From Parapedobacter pyrenivorans_A (GTDB taxonomy: Bacteria > Bacteroidota > Bacteroidia > Sphingobacteriales > Sphingobacteriaceae): 64,000 nt of DNA. Where the stretch lies: positions 130,346 through 194,345 of the forward strand of contig NZ_JBHEUZ010000012.1 of NCBI RefSeq assembly GCF_041925275.1, given 5' to 3'. Position 1 is the stretch's first letter; the number at the start of each line of letters is the position of its first letter. The notes below the pieces were generated by a model. That model was given only the letters and a program-made list of their open reading frames with translations. It ran no database searches and was not told where the DNA came from. Below, one piece after another: positions 25,355 through 35,556 of this stretch. Both the position numbers and the translations under genes were made by a program.

Positions 25355-25921
25355 TTACTTGAGGCGGTCGGCATTGTCCTTTACAAAGGCTGCCCATCCG
25401 GAGTAGTTCCCTTTTGCGCTCCCTGCCCGCTGGTTTTGGAATGCATGGCAGACCGCGACCGCCAATCCGTCGGTGGCATCCAGAAACTGGGGTGTTTCGT
25501 CAAATCCCAATAAAGTTTTAAGCATGGCCGCTACCTGTTCCTTGGCCGCATTCCCGTTGCCGGTAACGGATTGTTTGATTTTCCGCGGTGCATACTCGAA
25601 AATAGGAATGTTTTTACTCAAAGCGGCGGCCATGGCTACGCCTTGCGCCCGGCCGAGCTTAAGCATGACCTGTATGTTCTTTCCATAAAAAGGAGCTTCC
25701 AGTGCCATGCAGTCAGGTTGGTATTGTTCGATCAACACACTGATTTTCTCGAAAATACGTTGCAATTTGAGCGCATGATCGTCCAGATGGTCTAATTTGA
25801 TGATGCCAAGATTGATGAGCGACAGCTGTTTGCCTACTTCTTTAACGATGCCGTAGCCCAGAATGGCAGTGCCGGGGTCGATTCCCAAAATAATCCGCTC
25901 CACCTTTGCCGTTTTTTGCAT
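25355..25921 (-). CDS. ruvC: Crossover junction endodeoxyribonuclease RuvC
   Basis: 188 aa. The RNase H-like core is clear: GIDPGTAILGYGIV (first Asp), ALEAPFYGKN (Glu), RKIKQSVTGNGNAAKEQV, and DATDGLAVAVCHA with the last acidic residue and His. It resolves Holliday junctions as a dimer in recombination repair. ruvAB are not in this window. Confidence 0.97.
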   Translation of the reverse strand: MQKTAKVERIILGIDPGTAILGYGIVKEVGKQLSLINLGIIKLDHLDDHALKLQRIFEKISVLIEQYQPDCMALEAPFYGKNIQVMLKLGRAQGVAMAAALSKNIPIFEYAPRKIKQSVTGNGNAAKEQVAAMLKTLLGFDETPQFLDATDGLAVAVCHAFQNQRAGSAKGNYSGWAAFVKDNADRLK

Positions 25922-26060
25922 GGTGCAATATTAGGGTTTTTCCGTATAACTTGTCGCTGTTTGCAGATAATTGAACAGGGTGTATCCGTGCTATCCGGTG
26001 TTGTAAATCAGCGGCCCGCCAATGGGCAGGCCGCTGAATCGTTTGTTGCAATTCCTATAT

Positions 26061-26891
26061 TCACCGGCTAAGGTCGAGGGCGATGGGCAGGGTATAGGCC
26101 ACACGGACTTTCCGTCCGTTCTGGATGCCAGGACTCCACTTAGGTGATGCTTTTAGCAACCTCACAGCCTCTTCGCCGGTGCCGAATTTAAGGTCACGCA
26201 CAATATGTATATCCGTAAGCGAGCCGTCGCGTTCCACAATAAACGACAGGATCACCTGGCCTTTTACCCCCGACTCGACCGCCGGTGCCGGATATCGATA
26301 GTTTTTCTGCACATACTTGAAAAATGCTTCCATGCCGCCAGGGAAAGCGGGTTCGATTTCTACGGCCACGAACAGGTCATCTACTTGGCCGGCGGCCTCC
26401 GTCATCATCGCGTCGTTATCAGCATGTCCCGCGGGGATGTCGATGTGGATTTCCGCCCCGGGGCTGCCTTCGATAGTCTCCGGACCAGGATTGGTCAATT
26501 GAAGTGTCTCGGTCGACGGGAGGTCTTCTGTAGCCATTGCTGCACTCACTACCACCGGGGGTGGCATGCGGACCTGGCTTGTACGCGGTAGGGGGCGCGC
26601 TGCTGCGGGTGGTTGGGGGAGGGGTTTCTCGATCGGTGGCGGCGAAATCAGTTCGACGATGTGTATTTTGTCAAACGGATCCGTGGCCAGCGGCGGGCGA
26701 GGAACGAGACGCTGCTGAATCATGGGCGCCAGTAATAGAACAACGAAAACGGTAGAAGCAATAAATAATGCCAGCATCGCCGTTTTTGACGCATCTCGGC
26801 GCAATACGTAAGCGCCGTATTGCTTATTGCGTCCCTCGAAAACGATATCCAGCCAAACTTGGCTGAATATATCCTGCTTTGGATAATCCAT
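26061..26891 (-). CDS. Energy transducer TonB
   Basis: 276 aa. A short cytoplasmic N-terminus (FEGRNKQYGAYVLRR) precedes one transmembrane helix (about 37-57), then a proline-rich periplasmic spacer (about 85-125), then the TonB C-terminal domain with FPGGMEAFFKYVQKNYRYP and SGVKGQVILSFIVERDG. The N-terminal QYGAY motif is common in Bacteroidota TonB and is sometimes linked to ExbD-like partners; exbBD are not adjacent. It would pass proton-motive energy to outer-membrane receptors such as the one at 10.8-13.3 kb. Confidence 0.9.
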   Translation of the reverse strand: MDYPKQDIFSQVWLDIVFEGRNKQYGAYVLRRDASKTAMLALFIASTVFVVLLLAPMIQQRLVPRPPLATDPFDKIHIVELISPPPIEKPLPQPPAAARPLPRTSQVRMPPPVVVSAAMATEDLPSTETLQLTNPGPETIEGSPGAEIHIDIPAGHADNDAMMTEAAGQVDDLFVAVEIEPAFPGGMEAFFKYVQKNYRYPAPAVESGVKGQVILSFIVERDGSLTDIHIVRDLKFGTGEEAVRLLKASPKWSPGIQNGRKVRVAYTLPIALDLSR

Positions 26892-27067
26892 AACGATGAA
26901 GATTAGTGAACGAAAAAGTGAAACAAACGGCCGTCATGTTTTTATCCGACAGGAAAATAAAATCTCCTGTTTCATTATGGATGCGCTACGCCGATTAATT
27001 CCATAAATCATTCCGTTGGGAACGGAACGGATAAATTAGTAACATTGCACGTTATAATCATTCGGGT

Positions 27068-28042
27068 TTGACTAATAAGACAAAGAAGACGCTGGGCGTT
27101 GCACTGAAGGTTGCCATTTTAGCATTGGTGGCTTGGGTGCTCTACCAAAAGCTCAACAACCACCAAAACCTGAAAGAGTTTGAGCGGCTGATGCATAACC
27201 TGGGCACCCAAACGGTGGTGACCACCTTATCCGTGGTTATAACGTTAATGTTTGCCAACTGGTTTTTGGAGGTGGTGAAGTGGCAGTACCTTTGCCGTCC
27301 TATCGAGCGGATAAGTGTATGGCGGGCTACGCAATCTGTTTTTTGCGGATTAACATGGGCTGTTTTCACGCCGAACCGCATTGGCGAGTATGGTGGCCGG
27401 GTCATGTTTCTCCAACCCCGCAAGCGTATTTTCGGTGTGGTGGCGATGGGTGTGGGAGCATTGGCCCAACTGGTACTCACCAGTGTAGCTGGTTCGCTCA
27501 GCATCGCATGGTTTGTCAACCGGTTTTTTGGTGTGGGTCCCGTTGGCGGTATCGCCATTTGGCTGGCCGCGGGCCTATACGCAGGTTTTTTCCTACTATT
27601 GTATTTTAACGTGAGGTGGATTAATAGCTGGATGCAACGGATCGGATTCCTGCGCAAATTCCACCGTTTTTTCGAAATCCTTACCCGTTATAGCCGGAGG
27701 GAACTGACAACCGTCTTTCTAAACTCACTTGCTAGGTTTGTCATCTTCACTTCGCAATATTGTATCTTGATGCTGGTCATCATCCCCGATATCGAGTTCC
27801 TCCCTATGTTGCTGCTTATCTTTATCCTGTTTTTCGTACAGGCGGCATTGCCTACGCTCGACCTGTTTGATTTCGGTGTGCGCAGTGTCACGGCAAGCTA
27901 TCTATATGCGCATATTACCGATCAGGACATTGCTGTGATGGCAATCGCTTCTTGTGTTTGGTTTATTAACCTTATATTGCCCGCCATTTTGGGATCAGTG
28001 TTTGTCTTAAAAATCAATTTCTTTGGCGACACAACTAATTAG
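27068..28042 (+). CDS. Lysylphosphatidylglycerol synthase/UPF0104-type flippase-like membrane protein
   Basis: 324 aa with about seven membrane helices; LTWAVFTPNRIGEYGGRVMFL is the conserved core of the family. No ATG lies near the N-terminus, so TTG at 27068 is the probable start. Members are putative lipid flippases or translocators. It overlaps a glycosyltransferase by 20 nt, and a second member of the family is encoded 3.7 kb away on the other strand. Confidence 0.8.
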   Translation: MTNKTKKTLGVALKVAILALVAWVLYQKLNNHQNLKEFERLMHNLGTQTVVTTLSVVITLMFANWFLEVVKWQYLCRPIERISVWRATQSVFCGLTWAVFTPNRIGEYGGRVMFLQPRKRIFGVVAMGVGALAQLVLTSVAGSLSIAWFVNRFFGVGPVGGIAIWLAAGLYAGFFLLLYFNVRWINSWMQRIGFLRKFHRFFEILTRYSRRELTTVFLNSLARFVIFTSQYCILMLVIIPDIEFLPMLLLIFILFFVQAALPTLDLFDFGVRSVTASYLYAHITDQDIAVMAIASCVWFINLILPAILGSVFVLKINFFGDTTN

Positions 28043-29159
28043 TATCGCATTAGCTGTATTCGCCGGAATATATGCGGTGCTGGTATGTTACATGCGGGCG
28101 GGATGGTCTGCCTTGCCATCCTTTTCTAGGAAAGGTACTCCGAAGACGAAGATAAGCGTCTTGATAGCAGCGCGCAACGAAGCGGCCAATATCGGCCGTA
28201 CCCTTTCGGACATATTGGCGCAGGATTTCCCAAAGGAACTGCTTGAGATCATCGTAGTGGACGACCACTCCACCGACGATACAGCGGCCATTGTACGCTC
28301 ATTTGCCGAAAATGGTGTGAAACTCTTGAAACTAAACGAATCAGAGCCTCTAAATTCATACAAGAAAAAAGCGATATCGATGGCGATTCAGATGGCCACA
28401 GGTGAATTGATCGTAACTACCGATGCCGATTGCCGGATGGAAAAGGACTGGCTGGCTACCGTGGTTACCTATGCTGAGGAAAAGGAGGCTGTGTTGGTTT
28501 CCTCACCCGTAGTGTACTCCCAGCAAAAGGGGTTTTTCGAAGAATTGCAAACGCTGGAGTTCCTCTACCTAATCGGGTTAGGCGCAGCGGGGATTGGTAA
28601 AAGGCACGCATCCACCTGCAACGGGGCTAACCTTGCCTATCGCCGTGATGTGTTTTACGAATTGGGTGGCTTTAACGGGATTGACCACCTTGCCTCAGGC
28701 GATGATGAGCTGTTTTTGCATAAGGTCGCTAGTAGGTATCCGGACAAGATAGGGTTTTGCAAATCAAGGGATGCCATTGTGTATACCGACGCCAAAAGGA
28801 GTTTGCGCGGCTTCATCAACCAACGGCGGCGGTGGGCATCCAAGAGCACACACTATAAAAATAAGGGAATCGTGGCATTGGGCCTAGCCATATGGATCTT
28901 TAACCTGTTGTTGTTGCTTACCGGATTGGCTCCGTTTCTGTTGGATGTAAGCTATCTCATTGGTGGATTTCTTATCGCTGTAACCTTGAAGTTGGCAGTG
29001 GAGGCTTTCTTCCTGTATCCGCTATGCCGGTTTGCCAATCGGATGGATTTATTGGCCTACCTGCCCATATTGACCCTGCTGCACATCGTTTATATGGTGT
29101 ATATCGGTATTGCCGGGAACTTGGGTAAATATCAGTGGAAAGGAAGGCGGGTCAATTGA
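28023..29159 (+). CDS. Membrane glycosyltransferase, family 2
   Basis: 378 aa. The start is probably TTG at 28023, overlapping the flippase-like gene by 20 nt. N-terminal anchor (about 3-22), then the GT-A domain: KISVLIAARNEAANIG, VVDDHSTDDT, TTDADCR (DxD-like metal site) and the C-terminal QRRRWASKS (Q/RxxRW). Two or three membrane helices end the protein (about 280-365). This layout fits processive or lipid glycosyltransferases such as ceramide/diacylglycerol glucosyltransferase. The acceptor is unknown, but neighbours suggest a glycolipid. Confidence 0.85.
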   Translation: MATQLISIALAVFAGIYAVLVCYMRAGWSALPSFSRKGTPKTKISVLIAARNEAANIGRTLSDILAQDFPKELLEIIVVDDHSTDDTAAIVRSFAENGVKLLKLNESEPLNSYKKKAISMAIQMATGELIVTTDADCRMEKDWLATVVTYAEEKEAVLVSSPVVYSQQKGFFEELQTLEFLYLIGLGAAGIGKRHASTCNGANLAYRRDVFYELGGFNGIDHLASGDDELFLHKVASRYPDKIGFCKSRDAIVYTDAKRSLRGFINQRRRWASKSTHYKNKGIVALGLAIWIFNLLLLLTGLAPFLLDVSYLIGGFLIAVTLKLAVEAFFLYPLCRFANRMDLLAYLPILTLLHIVYMVYIGIAGNLGKYQWKGRRVN

Positions 29160-29898
29160 TCGTCAATTTTCCAATCCGGCTCCTGATTTTTTCTTCTACT
29201 TCCGCCACCACGTCTTCTGCAGGGCGTCCCCGAGGCTCGATGGGTTCAAGTACGTCCCATGACATCCGTGTGAACGTGTTGAGTGGGAAAAAGCCGTAAC
29301 GTACCATTTGCCACGAATTGTTGATAGCCACGGGCACCACCAGGACTTCCGGTACTTTTTTCAATATGGTGGCGATACCGCCCACATTGAATGGCTTGAT
29401 GATCCCCGTTTTGGCACGGGTGCCTTCGGGGAAAATGAACGCCGACCAGTTTTTGGTTTTCATGTTATTGGCCAGTTTCAGGATTTCAGCAATGGACTGC
29501 TTGGGGTCCTTGCGGTCGATATTAGCTGCCCCGCCATGGCGCAGATTGAACGATATGCTGGGGATGCCCTTCGCCAGTTCGATCTTTGAAATGAACTTGC
29601 CGTGATGTTTACGCAAGAAGAAAATCAGCGGTGGGATGTCATACATGCTTTGGTGGTTGGCCACAAAAAGTATGGGCCGTCCAACCGGCAGGTTTTGCCG
29701 ATTGATAAAGGTTATCGTATTGCCCAATACATAGTATGTGGCAAGCAGGCACATGTTGAGGACGTCTACACATCGCTTATGTGCAGGGTATCCTCCCAAT
29801 TTAAGGCACAACCATTGGATGGGATGGAATACAGTGATGATGATGCCGAAAAGCAGGTAAAAAATAGGAGAGAGGATATATCCGGCGAATTTTCTCAT
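29152..29898 (-). CDS. plsC: 1-acyl-sn-glycerol-3-phosphate acyltransferase (PlsC-like)
   Basis: 248 aa with N-terminal membrane helices. The acyltransferase motifs are visible: NHQSMYD (HX4D), and FPEGTRAK. It would transfer acyl chains to lysophosphatidate or a related lipid. It ends 8 nt inside the convergent glycosyltransferase gene. It may be the general PlsC or be dedicated to the glycolipid locus. Confidence 0.88.
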   Translation of the reverse strand: MRKFAGYILSPIFYLLFGIIITVFHPIQWLCLKLGGYPAHKRCVDVLNMCLLATYYVLGNTITFINRQNLPVGRPILFVANHQSMYDIPPLIFFLRKHHGKFISKIELAKGIPSISFNLRHGGAANIDRKDPKQSIAEILKLANNMKTKNWSAFIFPEGTRAKTGIIKPFNVGGIATILKKVPEVLVVPVAINNSWQMVRYGFFPLNTFTRMSWDVLEPIEPRGRPAEDVVAEVEEKIRSRIGKLTIN

Positions 29899-29991
29899 GT
29901 GTGGAATACCTTGGTGTATCTATTGAAAGCCGCAAACTTAGCCTTTTTTGTTTGCTTTTTTTGGTGTCAACTGGTTTCGTGCCATGTTATT

Positions 29992-30696
29992 TCACGGTGT
30001 AGTTACTGCCACCGGTAAGATTTTGCCATTGAAGAGCCGGTGGCCGGTGAGCGCAAATTGGGCGATATAGGCGCCCATTTCGTGCGCCGTAACCGGCGAC
30101 TCATATTGGGGAAACGCATTTGCCAACATTTCTGTTTGTGCCGAACCCAAAGCCAAGCAATTTATTTTTATCATTTTGTCTTCAAGTTCCATCGCTAAAC
30201 ATTCGGTGAGGGCATGCAAAGCAGCCTTACTGGCCGAATAAGCAGCCAGTCCGGGAAACTTGACGCTCCCCTGAAATCCACCCATACTGCCGATATTAAC
30301 GATATGGCTATCGGGTGGCATCAATGGGAGCAGGTGCTGAATCATGCGCACATGCCCCAATAGATTATCTTCTATCATAGCGGAAAAGTCATTTATGGAG
30401 GTTTCTCCGAAATGTTTATTGATAAGGGTGCCTGCGTTGTTGACCAATGTGTCTACCTGTTTCACCTTTTCCATCAGAAAAGGTAGGAAGTCTTTCTTAT
30501 AATCGCCGTGCACGATATCAAAAACAAGGGGATGGACGATTGCATTGGCGGCATGCTTCAGTGACGTTTCCCGCAGTTTTTCCAATCCATCTCGTGAGCG
30601 GGAGAGGGCGACCACAACGTGGCCCCCTTTGGCCAGCGCCAGTGCCGTTTCGAATCCTATTCCTTTACTAGCCCCGGTAAGTACGATAGTTGCCAT
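29992..30696 (-). CDS. Short-chain dehydrogenase/reductase
   Basis: 234 aa from ATG at 30696 (MATIVLTG); TTG at 30714 would add six residues and overlap the upstream stop by 4 nt. The NAD(P)-binding TGASKGIG, the NNAG motif and the YSASK catalytic motif (YxxxK) are present, with a conserved Ser (NIGSMGG) before it. It follows the second flippase-like gene in one operon. Substrate unknown; a keto-lipid is possible from context. Confidence 0.9.
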   Translation of the reverse strand: MATIVLTGASKGIGFETALALAKGGHVVVALSRSRDGLEKLRETSLKHAANAIVHPLVFDIVHGDYKKDFLPFLMEKVKQVDTLVNNAGTLINKHFGETSINDFSAMIEDNLLGHVRMIQHLLPLMPPDSHIVNIGSMGGFQGSVKFPGLAAYSASKAALHALTECLAMELEDKMIKINCLALGSAQTEMLANAFPQYESPVTAHEMGAYIAQFALTGHRLFNGKILPVAVTTP

Positions 30697-30710
30697 ACTG
30701 TTATATCCAT

Positions 30711-31703
30711 TCAATCATTTTCGTCATCCTCGTCCATGCGGCCCTGTTCCGCGTCGGCGGCATCGGGCAGCTTATCTTCGCCCAGTCCTTGCGGGCGGAA
30801 AATAAAATATGAACCGGTAGAAGCCAACAGGGCGGATGTCAAGTAGAATAACAAACTGATGAGTATAGCGAGGTGGGCGTCGAGATGGAAATACTTGGCG
30901 CCAAAAACAAACACCATTTCACGCGCACCAAGACCGCCCACCGTAAAAGGTACCACCGCCACCAGCGAAGAAAGTAGGAACATGAGCAGATAAGGGGCAA
31001 ATTTGCCGTCGAAAGCCAGGGCATAAAGCAAAAAAATAGCACAAATCACCTGCATCGATTGCGTCCCCAATGCTTTGAGGTGCGTACGGACAAAACGTTT
31101 GCTGTAGTCGGAGAAGTACCTGCGTATAATCGTGTAATAGGCAACCGAGCCGATGATGACGACAACGATAGGGACCTCATTTGGAATTTGGAGCCGTGGT
31201 ATAAAAATCACGAGCGCTGCAGTGATGAGGCAAAGTGCCCATAGTCCACTTAGACGGTCAAAGAACACGGCCGATAGGAGTTTGCGGCCCTTTACCTCGA
31301 ATTTACGACGCAGGAAATAAATCTTGTAGCCATCACCACCCACGCCACCCGGTAGAAAAAGGTTGTAGAATAACCCCAGTAGGTACAGCTTGAAATTATA
31401 CCGTTCGGAGAGCTCCAAGCCCACTCCCTTGAAAAAGCCGTTGAGGCGCGACGAAGCAATCACAATTGAACATCCATATGCAAGAAAGGCAAGGACCAAG
31501 AAAAACGGATTGGAGCTGAGGATCGTCTGTTTGATGAATTGCCAAAAACTGGGCGGGTATTCATCGGAACCCGCACTGATATTTTCCATCGCCTGCTCGT
31601 GATAGTCAGTTTCTACTTTGCTGAACACCCAATATAACGCAATGGCTGTAATACAAACCTTGAAAACGGTTTTCGTAATTCGCCATAGCTGCTTCTGCGT
31701 CAT
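30711..31703 (-). CDS. Second lysylphosphatidylglycerol synthase/UPF0104-type membrane protein
   Basis: 330 aa, about seven membrane helices, with LYLLGLFYNLFLPGGVGGDGYK and VPFTVGGLGAREMVFVFG as family signatures. It retains more typical motifs than the copy at 27.1 kb. The tail is acidic (DAADAEQGRMDEDDEND). It is first in an operon with the SDR gene. Likely role: lipid or glycolipid translocation across the inner membrane. Confidence 0.85.
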   Translation of the reverse strand: MTQKQLWRITKTVFKVCITAIALYWVFSKVETDYHEQAMENISAGSDEYPPSFWQFIKQTILSSNPFFLVLAFLAYGCSIVIASSRLNGFFKGVGLELSERYNFKLYLLGLFYNLFLPGGVGGDGYKIYFLRRKFEVKGRKLLSAVFFDRLSGLWALCLITAALVIFIPRLQIPNEVPIVVVIIGSVAYYTIIRRYFSDYSKRFVRTHLKALGTQSMQVICAIFLLYALAFDGKFAPYLLMFLLSSLVAVVPFTVGGLGAREMVFVFGAKYFHLDAHLAILISLLFYLTSALLASTGSYFIFRPQGLGEDKLPDAADAEQGRMDEDDEND

Positions 31704-31796
31704 AGATACTATTGTAACACTATCAGGTAAATGTCCGAAAAGGACCGTACATAGCGGGGCAAAGTTAAAAAAAGGAGACGATTATCATATGATTTG

Positions 31797-32132
31797 TCAA
31801 CCGAAGATAATAGGATATAACCTCACGTATATCATCGTCACGTAGACGATCAAGAGCACAGTGTTTAAAGACAACATCCAATTGAGATCGGCTTTCTGAT
31901 ACTTGTGGCGAAGGGTGAGGAAAAGCAGGACCAGAAAACTGATAAAGAGCAGTGCAGGAAATATAAGTGCCCATTTGTTTTCTATATATATGAAAGTTTC
32001 GCTGTACGACCGCGTGGTCTCTTGCTCGAGCACCACGGGAGCGAAGGCAAATAATAGCAGCAAAATGAACAGCCGTACCAATAATTTTGCCGCAAATTGA
32101 CTGATGGTATGGTTTTTGGACTGGATTGCCAT
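31797..32132 (-). CDS. Small hypothetical membrane protein
   Basis: 111 aa from ATG at 32132; an upstream in-frame start at 32171 adds 13 residues. Three hydrophobic helices are visible (about 18-35, 50-70 and 85-105), with short polar links. No family recognised. Confidence 0.6.
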   Translation of the reverse strand: MAIQSKNHTISQFAAKLLVRLFILLLLFAFAPVVLEQETTRSYSETFIYIENKWALIFPALLFISFLVLLFLTLRHKYQKADLNWMLSLNTVLLIVYVTMIYVRLYPIIFG

Positions 32133-32275
32133 GCGAAGTGGATAATATGTCTTTTGCAAACAAACATACATGAATATCCCCTTTGGACATAAAAATAATT
32201 CATTTTATGGCTGAATCCGTTATCTTTACGTCGTGATGCGGCTTGATTTTGTAATCCACCAGTTAGTTTAATACC

Positions 32276-32800
32276 ATGAACAGAACGTTGTCTTTTTTCG
32301 TAGTCCTCATATCGGCTTCTTTTTTATTAATGTCCTGTACGGCCCAACAAGGTACGGTAGATGGCTCACCTACCGCTGCTTCGTGGCGTAGTGGTGTGAA
32401 GGGCCAATGGGTGCTGCATTCTGTAGATAAGGAAAATGTCCCCACAGCCTATAGTGTAAAGACGATTTTCGAAGAGGCACCTGCGGAATGTTTTATAGGC
32501 AGCGTTTGGAACCTGCCTAATAACGGAAAGGGAAGTATCACGTTTGATGCGGAAGGGACGCTTTGTGCGCCTGGTGCGGTTCGGAACATTGTATGGTCCA
32601 TTTATAATCCGGGTAAGGGCAATGGCGAACCGAAGTTCCAATTCAAGAAGATTTATCCGGGTGATAAGCCGAGCAACGTTACGGCAGGCTACCGGTTGGA
32701 TTTGTCGTACGCTGACGCGGACCAGTTGACGATGCGGATGCCGTTGGATTTGGATGGGGAGACTGGTTATCTAGTGTTCAATTTTGAGCGTCTTAAGTAA
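32276..32800 (+). CDS. Lipocalin-like lipoprotein
   Basis: 174 aa. The signal peptide ends in a lipobox (LLMSCTAQQ), so it is a lipoprotein. The remainder is a small beta-rich domain with GQWVLHSVDKENVP and YRLDLSYADADQLTMRM, like the lipocalin-like/DUF4923-type domains of Bacteroidota. Function unknown. It precedes the DUF2911 gene by 30 nt in the same orientation. Confidence 0.65.
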   Translation: MNRTLSFFVVLISASFLLMSCTAQQGTVDGSPTAASWRSGVKGQWVLHSVDKENVPTAYSVKTIFEEAPAECFIGSVWNLPNNGKGSITFDAEGTLCAPGAVRNIVWSIYNPGKGNGEPKFQFKKIYPGDKPSNVTAGYRLDLSYADADQLTMRMPLDLDGETGYLVFNFERLK

Positions 32801-32830
32801 GAAATTTAGAAACCCAATAAACAAAAAGTT

Positions 32831-33352
32831 ATGAAAGCAACCCTGTTATCATTCTTCGCGGTAGTGGTCATGTCTACCGTTGCTTTTGCACAGCAAGACA
32901 AAAGCCAGCGGGCCAGCCCGCCCGCCCGTACCACCTTGACAACCGACGATGGTGTCACCATCGATATCCATTACAGCAAACCTTCGTTAAAGGGTCGGCA
33001 GATCGGCGTAGAGATTGCCCCCTTCGGTAAAGTTTGGCGTACCGGAGCCAATGAGGCTACGACATTTGAAGTGGATAAGGACGTCTTAGTGCAGGGGCAG
33101 CCGCTCGCTGCTGGAAAATACAGCCTTTACTCCATCCCCGGTGAGCAGCAGGTGACCCTTATTTTCAACAAAGTATGGGACCAGTGGGGCACACGCTATG
33201 ACCAAGAGCAGGACGCTTTGCGCGTCATTGCTACACCCAATGAAACGGGAGGCAATTCGATAGAGCAATTCACGATAAGCGGCAATAAAAACGGCACGGT
33301 AACGTTGCTTTGGGGTATTTTTGCTGTTCCGTTCACGGTTGCCGCGCAATAG
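32831..33352 (+). CDS. DUF2911 domain-containing exported protein
   Basis: 173 aa with a signal peptide (about 1-20, ending AFAQQ). Conserved DUF2911 features are seen: YSKPSLKGR, FGKVWRTGANEATTF and AGKYSLYSIPGEQ. A common Bacteroidota periplasmic family without an assigned function. Possibly co-transcribed with the lipocalin-like gene. Confidence 0.88.
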   Translation: MKATLLSFFAVVVMSTVAFAQQDKSQRASPPARTTLTTDDGVTIDIHYSKPSLKGRQIGVEIAPFGKVWRTGANEATTFEVDKDVLVQGQPLAAGKYSLYSIPGEQQVTLIFNKVWDQWGTRYDQEQDALRVIATPNETGGNSIEQFTISGNKNGTVTLLWGIFAVPFTVAAQ

Positions 33353-33395
33353 CAGCGATCTTTTACCTTTTTGGGGCAGTTCGCCTAAAAATTGA

Positions 33396-33403
33396 TAGCT
33401 TTG
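33396..33403 (+). promoter_or_regulatory. -7 box of the rmlA promoter
   Basis: TAGCTTTG matches TAnnTTTG; a TTG at 33371-33373 lies 22 nt upstream, slightly longer than usual. The leader would be about 25 nt. Confidence 0.5.
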
Positions 33404-33431
33404 CCTTTCTGTTTATTTTAGAAGGAAAAAA

Positions 33432-34304
<873 letters not shown>

Positions 34305-34308
34305 TTAT

Positions 34309-35427
34309 ATGGCTAAGACCGCATTAATCACAGGGATAACCGGACAGGACGGGGCCTATTTGGCCGAGTTCCTGCTCGGAAAAGGCTATCGTGTACATGG
34401 CGTGAAGCGCCGTAGCTCACTGTTCAATACGGACCGTATAGACCATTTGTACCAAGATCCGCATGAGACCAACCGTCATTTCACGCTGCATTACGGCGAC
34501 CTTACCGATGCCACGAATCTTATCCGCATTGTTCAGGAAACCCAGCCCGACGAAATCTACAACTTAGCCGCACAAAGCCATGTAAAGGTGAGTTTCGATA
34601 CGCCCGAGTATACGGCAAATGCCGATGGGTTGGGTACGTTGCGGATATTGGAAGCTATCCGGTTGCTCGGGCTTGGCAGCAAATGCCGTTTTTACCAAGC
34701 GGCAACATCCGAATTATACGGGTTGGTGCAGGAAGTGCCGCAGAACGAACGGACGCCTTTTTACCCACGAAGCCCTTACGCGGTTGCCAAGCTATATGCC
34801 TACTGGATCACGGTCAACTACCGCGAAGCCTACCAGCTCTATGCATGCAATGGCATATTGTTCAACCATGAGAGCCCTATCCGGGGTGAGACCTTCGTAA
34901 CACGGAAAATTACAAGGGCGGTCGCCCGCATTGCCGTTGGATTGCAGGATAAGTTATTTTTGGGTAACCTCTCGGCGCAACGCGACTGGGGACACGCCAA
35001 AGATTATGTCGAAGCGATGTGGCTGATGCTGCAACAGGAATCGCCAGAGGACTATGTCGTGGCTACCGGCATTACGACCACCGTACGCGACTTCGTAAAG
35101 CTGAGTTTTGCTGAATTGGGTATCGAGGTTGAGTTCAGTGGGAAGGGCGAAACGGAAAAAGGGGTAGTCATTGATGTCGATGAAGTTCGGTTGGCTGCGC
35201 TGGGCATCGATGCTGCGCGGATCAAGTTTGGGCAAACGGTGGTAAAAATAGACCCAGCCTACTTTAGGCCCACAGAGGTGGATATTTTAATCGGCGACGC
35301 AACAAAGGCGCAACGCCAACTCGGTTGGCAACCGAAATACGACCTTGCAGCGCTGATAAAGGACATGGTACATGCTGACCTTCAACTGATGCGTAAGGAA
35401 GAATACCTACACCGCGGTGGTTTTTAG
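34309..35427 (+). CDS. gmd: GDP-mannose 4,6-dehydratase
   Basis: 372 aa. The SDR fold shows TGITGQDGAYLAEFLL, and the active-site YxxxK is YAVAKLY, with ATSELYG upstream. The late RPTEVD matches the family's end. It converts GDP-mannose to GDP-4-keto-6-deoxymannose for fucose or rhamnose-type sugars. The rmlA-gmd pair supplies two different nucleotide sugars, but no glycosyltransferase operon follows. Confidence 0.96.
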   Translation: MAKTALITGITGQDGAYLAEFLLGKGYRVHGVKRRSSLFNTDRIDHLYQDPHETNRHFTLHYGDLTDATNLIRIVQETQPDEIYNLAAQSHVKVSFDTPEYTANADGLGTLRILEAIRLLGLGSKCRFYQAATSELYGLVQEVPQNERTPFYPRSPYAVAKLYAYWITVNYREAYQLYACNGILFNHESPIRGETFVTRKITRAVARIAVGLQDKLFLGNLSAQRDWGHAKDYVEAMWLMLQQESPEDYVVATGITTTVRDFVKLSFAELGIEVEFSGKGETEKGVVIDVDEVRLAALGIDAARIKFGQTVVKIDPAYFRPTEVDILIGDATKAQRQLGWQPKYDLAALIKDMVHADLQLMRKEEYLHRGGF

Positions 35428-35556
35428 CCACTGGAATATCGCTTCCGCACCTTGCTGAACCCCAGTTAGTAACCAAACTACAGCGGGAAAAGTATGTTGG
35501 AACAATTTTTGCATTGTAATGGGCTGGTGTGTTAGCGGGGGTGTTGTCAATAGGCC

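Noticed and set aside
26009..26036. Hairpin CAGCGGCC/GGCCGCTG between tonB and ruvC
   Set aside because: No T-run on either side; not listed as a terminator.
32276..33352. Lipocalin-like and DUF2911 genes as a specific two-gene system
   Set aside because: They are close, but both families are widespread and no functional link is visible.
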